Source: Dyella psychrodurans (GTDB taxonomy: Bacteria > Pseudomonadota > Gammaproteobacteria > Xanthomonadales > Rhodanobacteraceae). Taken from it: a stretch of 64,000 bases of DNA. Positions 62,593 through 64,000 of the stretch are shown piece after piece. The position numbers and the translations under genes were made by a program. The stretch lies in NCBI RefSeq assembly GCF_003363265.1, contig NZ_QRBF01000001.1, forward strand, positions 590,451-654,450, given 5' to 3'. The notes under the pieces were generated by a model. It was not told the origin of the DNA. It made no database searches and was given only the letters and a program-made list of their open reading frames with translations. Position 1 is the stretch's first letter. Each line of letters begins with the position of its first letter.

Positions 62593-63522
62593 ATGGCAAT
62601 CCAAGGCATTTTTACGATCGACACTGGCTTCGTAAGGCCCCGGTTCGATGCGGCCTATCTGGTCGTCCAGGACGGACATGGCGCTTTCATCGATTGCGGC
62701 ACCAATCACTCGGTACCCGCCCTCCTGAAGGCACTTGCCGAGGCGGATCTCTCGGCATCCCAGGTCGATTGGCTCATCCTCACGCATGTTCACCTGGACC
62801 ACGCAGGTGGCGCAGGCGAGTTGATGGCGCAACTGCCGAATGCACGCCTGGTCGTTCATCCTCGCGGCGCACGGCACATGATCGACCCGTCGCAACTATG
62901 GGCCGGCGCCATGGCGGTGTACGGCGAGGAAGTGATGGAAAAAGCCTATGGACGTCTCCGGCCTGTGCCACAGGCACGCGTCGTGGAGGCACCCGATGGT
63001 CACGTCGTGGATCTGCACGGCCGGTCTTTGCGATGCATCGATACGCCCGGTCACGCCAAGCACCATATGGCCCTCTACGACAGTCGGGCGAATGTCTGCT
63101 TTACAGGCGACACCTTCGGTTTGTCCTACCGTGAATTCGATACGGATAACGGGCCATTCATCCTGCCCACCACCACACCCGTGCAGTTCGACCCGGACGC
63201 CTTGCACGATTCGATCAATCGCCTGCTCAAGTTGAAGCCCGCGGCGATGTACCTCACGCACTTTGGCCGCGTCGAAGACGTAGAGCGTCTGGCGATCAAG
63301 CTGCATGAAATGATCGATGCGATGGTCGACGTCGCCAGGCACAACGCCGACGCCACCGATCGGCATGCACAACTCACGCAAGGCCTGACCGAGCTCTATG
63401 CAGCGCGCACTGCCAAGCATGGCTGGCGCGGTGACCGCGATGAACTTCTGCATTGGCTAGGCACGGATATCGAACTCAATGCGCAAGGACTGGGTGTCTG
63501 GTTGGATCGAGAGCGCGGCTAA
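62593..63522 (+). CDS. MBL-fold metallohydrolase
   Basis: The product has about 309 residues with a metallo-beta-lactamase fold: LILTHVHLDHAGGAGEL (zinc motif HxHxDH), DTPGHAKHHMALYD, the Asp in CFTGDTFGLSYREFD and a final His in YLTHFGRV. No signal peptide. The layout matches cytosolic MBL hydrolases of unknown substrate. ATG 62593 (MAIQGIFTIDTGF) is chosen because the fold starts there, though it lacks a strong ribosome binding site; the frame is open to 62449. Confidence 0.85.
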   Translation: MAIQGIFTIDTGFVRPRFDAAYLVVQDGHGAFIDCGTNHSVPALLKALAEADLSASQVDWLILTHVHLDHAGGAGELMAQLPNARLVVHPRGARHMIDPSQLWAGAMAVYGEEVMEKAYGRLRPVPQARVVEAPDGHVVDLHGRSLRCIDTPGHAKHHMALYDSRANVCFTGDTFGLSYREFDTDNGPFILPTTTPVQFDPDALHDSINRLLKLKPAAMYLTHFGRVEDVERLAIKLHEMIDAMVDVARHNADATDRHAQLTQGLTELYAARTAKHGWRGDRDELLHWLGTDIELNAQGLGVWLDRERG

Positions 63523-63575
63523 GAGTCGCTAACAAAACCACTGCGCGGCCGTCGGGCGGGATGCGTTTGATCTTT

Positions 63576-63929
63576 TCATGCGAGCCTGGTTCCGTTTGGC
63601 ACTGGCCGTTCGACGGCGGTAATCACTACACCCTGCTCGGTGTGGAATCCCGTCAGCAGAAACTGCGACCGAAACGGACCTATCTGTTTTTCCGGAAAGT
63701 TGATGACGCCGACGATCTGCCGTCCGACCAGCGACTCCGGTGCATAGAGCGCGGCGATCTGCGCGCTCGTCTTGCGTTCGCCATAGGGGCCGAAGTCCGC
63801 CCATACCTTCAATGCGGGTTTGCGCGCTTCCGGAAAAGGTTCCACGCGTGTCACGGTGCCCGCGACGATCAACACCTTTTCAAAATCGGCCCAGGTGATT
63901 TCCTGCGCGGCTACTGCTTGTTCGCTCAT
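63576..63929 (-). CDS. csaA: tRNA-binding domain protein, CsaA-like
   Basis: The product has about 117 residues and one OB-fold tRNA-binding domain: [31 protein letters not shown], then SAQIAALY and [28 protein letters not shown], the segment shared with CsaA and with the C-terminus of methionyl-tRNA synthetase. CsaA has been described as an export-related chaperone. Its ATG overlaps the stop of the upstream gene (ATGA), so the two are coupled. Confidence 0.88.
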   Translation of the reverse strand: MSEQAVAAQEITWADFEKVLIVAGTVTRVEPFPEARKPALKVWADFGPYGERKTSAQIAALYAPESLVGRQIVGVINFPEKQIGPFRSQFLLTGFHTEQGVVITAVERPVPNGTRLA

Positions 63930-64000
63930 CCTTCCAGACTCGTCTTGAACCAATCGTTGAATTCCTGCCACCAGTAACTGGCCTGTGCACCCAGGAAACC
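63926..64000 (-). CDS. C-terminal tail of a gene extending past the window
   Basis: On the minus strand the frame enters at the window edge and gives 24 residues ([20 protein letters not shown] then SLEG) before TGA at 63926-63928. The aromatic-rich tail is too short to assign. It overlaps the CsaA-like start by four bases, so the two share an operon. Confidence 0.6.
   Translation of the reverse strand, partial: GFLGAQASYWWQEFNDWFKTSLEG

Overview
The window looks like part of the chromosome of a GC-rich gammaproteobacterium of the Xanthomonadales, most likely Rhodanobacteraceae (Dyella, Luteibacter or Rhodanobacter type). This rests on gene content and layout: a copL-copA-copB copper block, an HU protein with a Lys/Ala-rich N-terminal arm, S46 and M13 peptidases, NodT-type efflux lipoproteins and YjjA/DUF2501. 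It is inference, since no rRNA, tRNA or marker gene is present. No CRISPR array, prophage or intact insertion sequence was seen.

Layout. 1-2.8 kb: two fasciclin-domain genes on the minus strand flanking an unknown small gene, then two small plus-strand genes. 2.7-6.5 kb: a visibly more AT-rich accessory segment. It starts beside a broken IS3-type transposase fragment, carries four co-directional genes (Fe(II)/2-oxoglutarate oxygenase, EamA exporter, bicupin, SAM methyltransferase) and ends at a perfect 16-bp inverted repeat. This is the best candidate for an undescribed pathway. 6.5-10.6 kb: L-fucose scavenging (mutarotase, FucP, IclR regulator, secreted GH29 fucosidase), with no catabolic enzymes next to it. 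10.6-15 kb: malic enzyme, YjjA-like protein, and the glutathione-dependent formaldehyde pair frmA-fghA. 15-24.2 kb: secreted or envelope enzymes (DUF1579-like, EreA/ChaN-like, alkaline-phosphatase-fold phosphodiesterase, GH16 glucanase, M13 peptidase), a ChaA antiporter and a lone Rieske oxygenase. 24.4-27.4 kb: AhpD-like protein, then satP (acetate uptake) with a DcaP-type porin behind a long structured leader.

27.4-32.8 kb: an aromatic-acid-type efflux operon (MarR, FUSC, DUF1656, HlyD, NodT lipoprotein) with an AT-rich inverted repeat at its promoter. 32.9-40.9 kb: LLM flavin oxidoreductase, JmjC/cupin_8 protein, phosphoglucomutase, HAD phosphatase, orphan solute-binding protein, S46 dipeptidyl-peptidase. 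41-46 kb: a second tripartite pump (MarR, NodT lipoprotein, EmrA, EmrB) closed by a clear terminator. 46-48.8 kb: a TetR gene divergent from an SDR-thiolase pair, with a 27-bp operator-like palindrome between them. 48.9-53.5 kb: DedA-rhodanese fusion, aquaporin Z, a frameshifted small gene, a methyltransferase, HU and a TauE/SafE exporter.

53.6-62.2 kb: a metallo-beta-lactamase-fold protein, then a minus-strand copper-handling block (Met/His-rich periplasmic protein, CopL, CopA, CopB, c-type cytochrome), preceded by a large BarA/EvgS-like hybrid histidine kinase. 62.6-64 kb: another MBL-fold hydrolase, a CsaA-like tRNA-binding protein and the tail of a gene that runs off the window.

Together the genes suggest a soil or plant-associated heterotroph that degrades polysaccharides and peptides and is well supplied with efflux and copper/formaldehyde defence.
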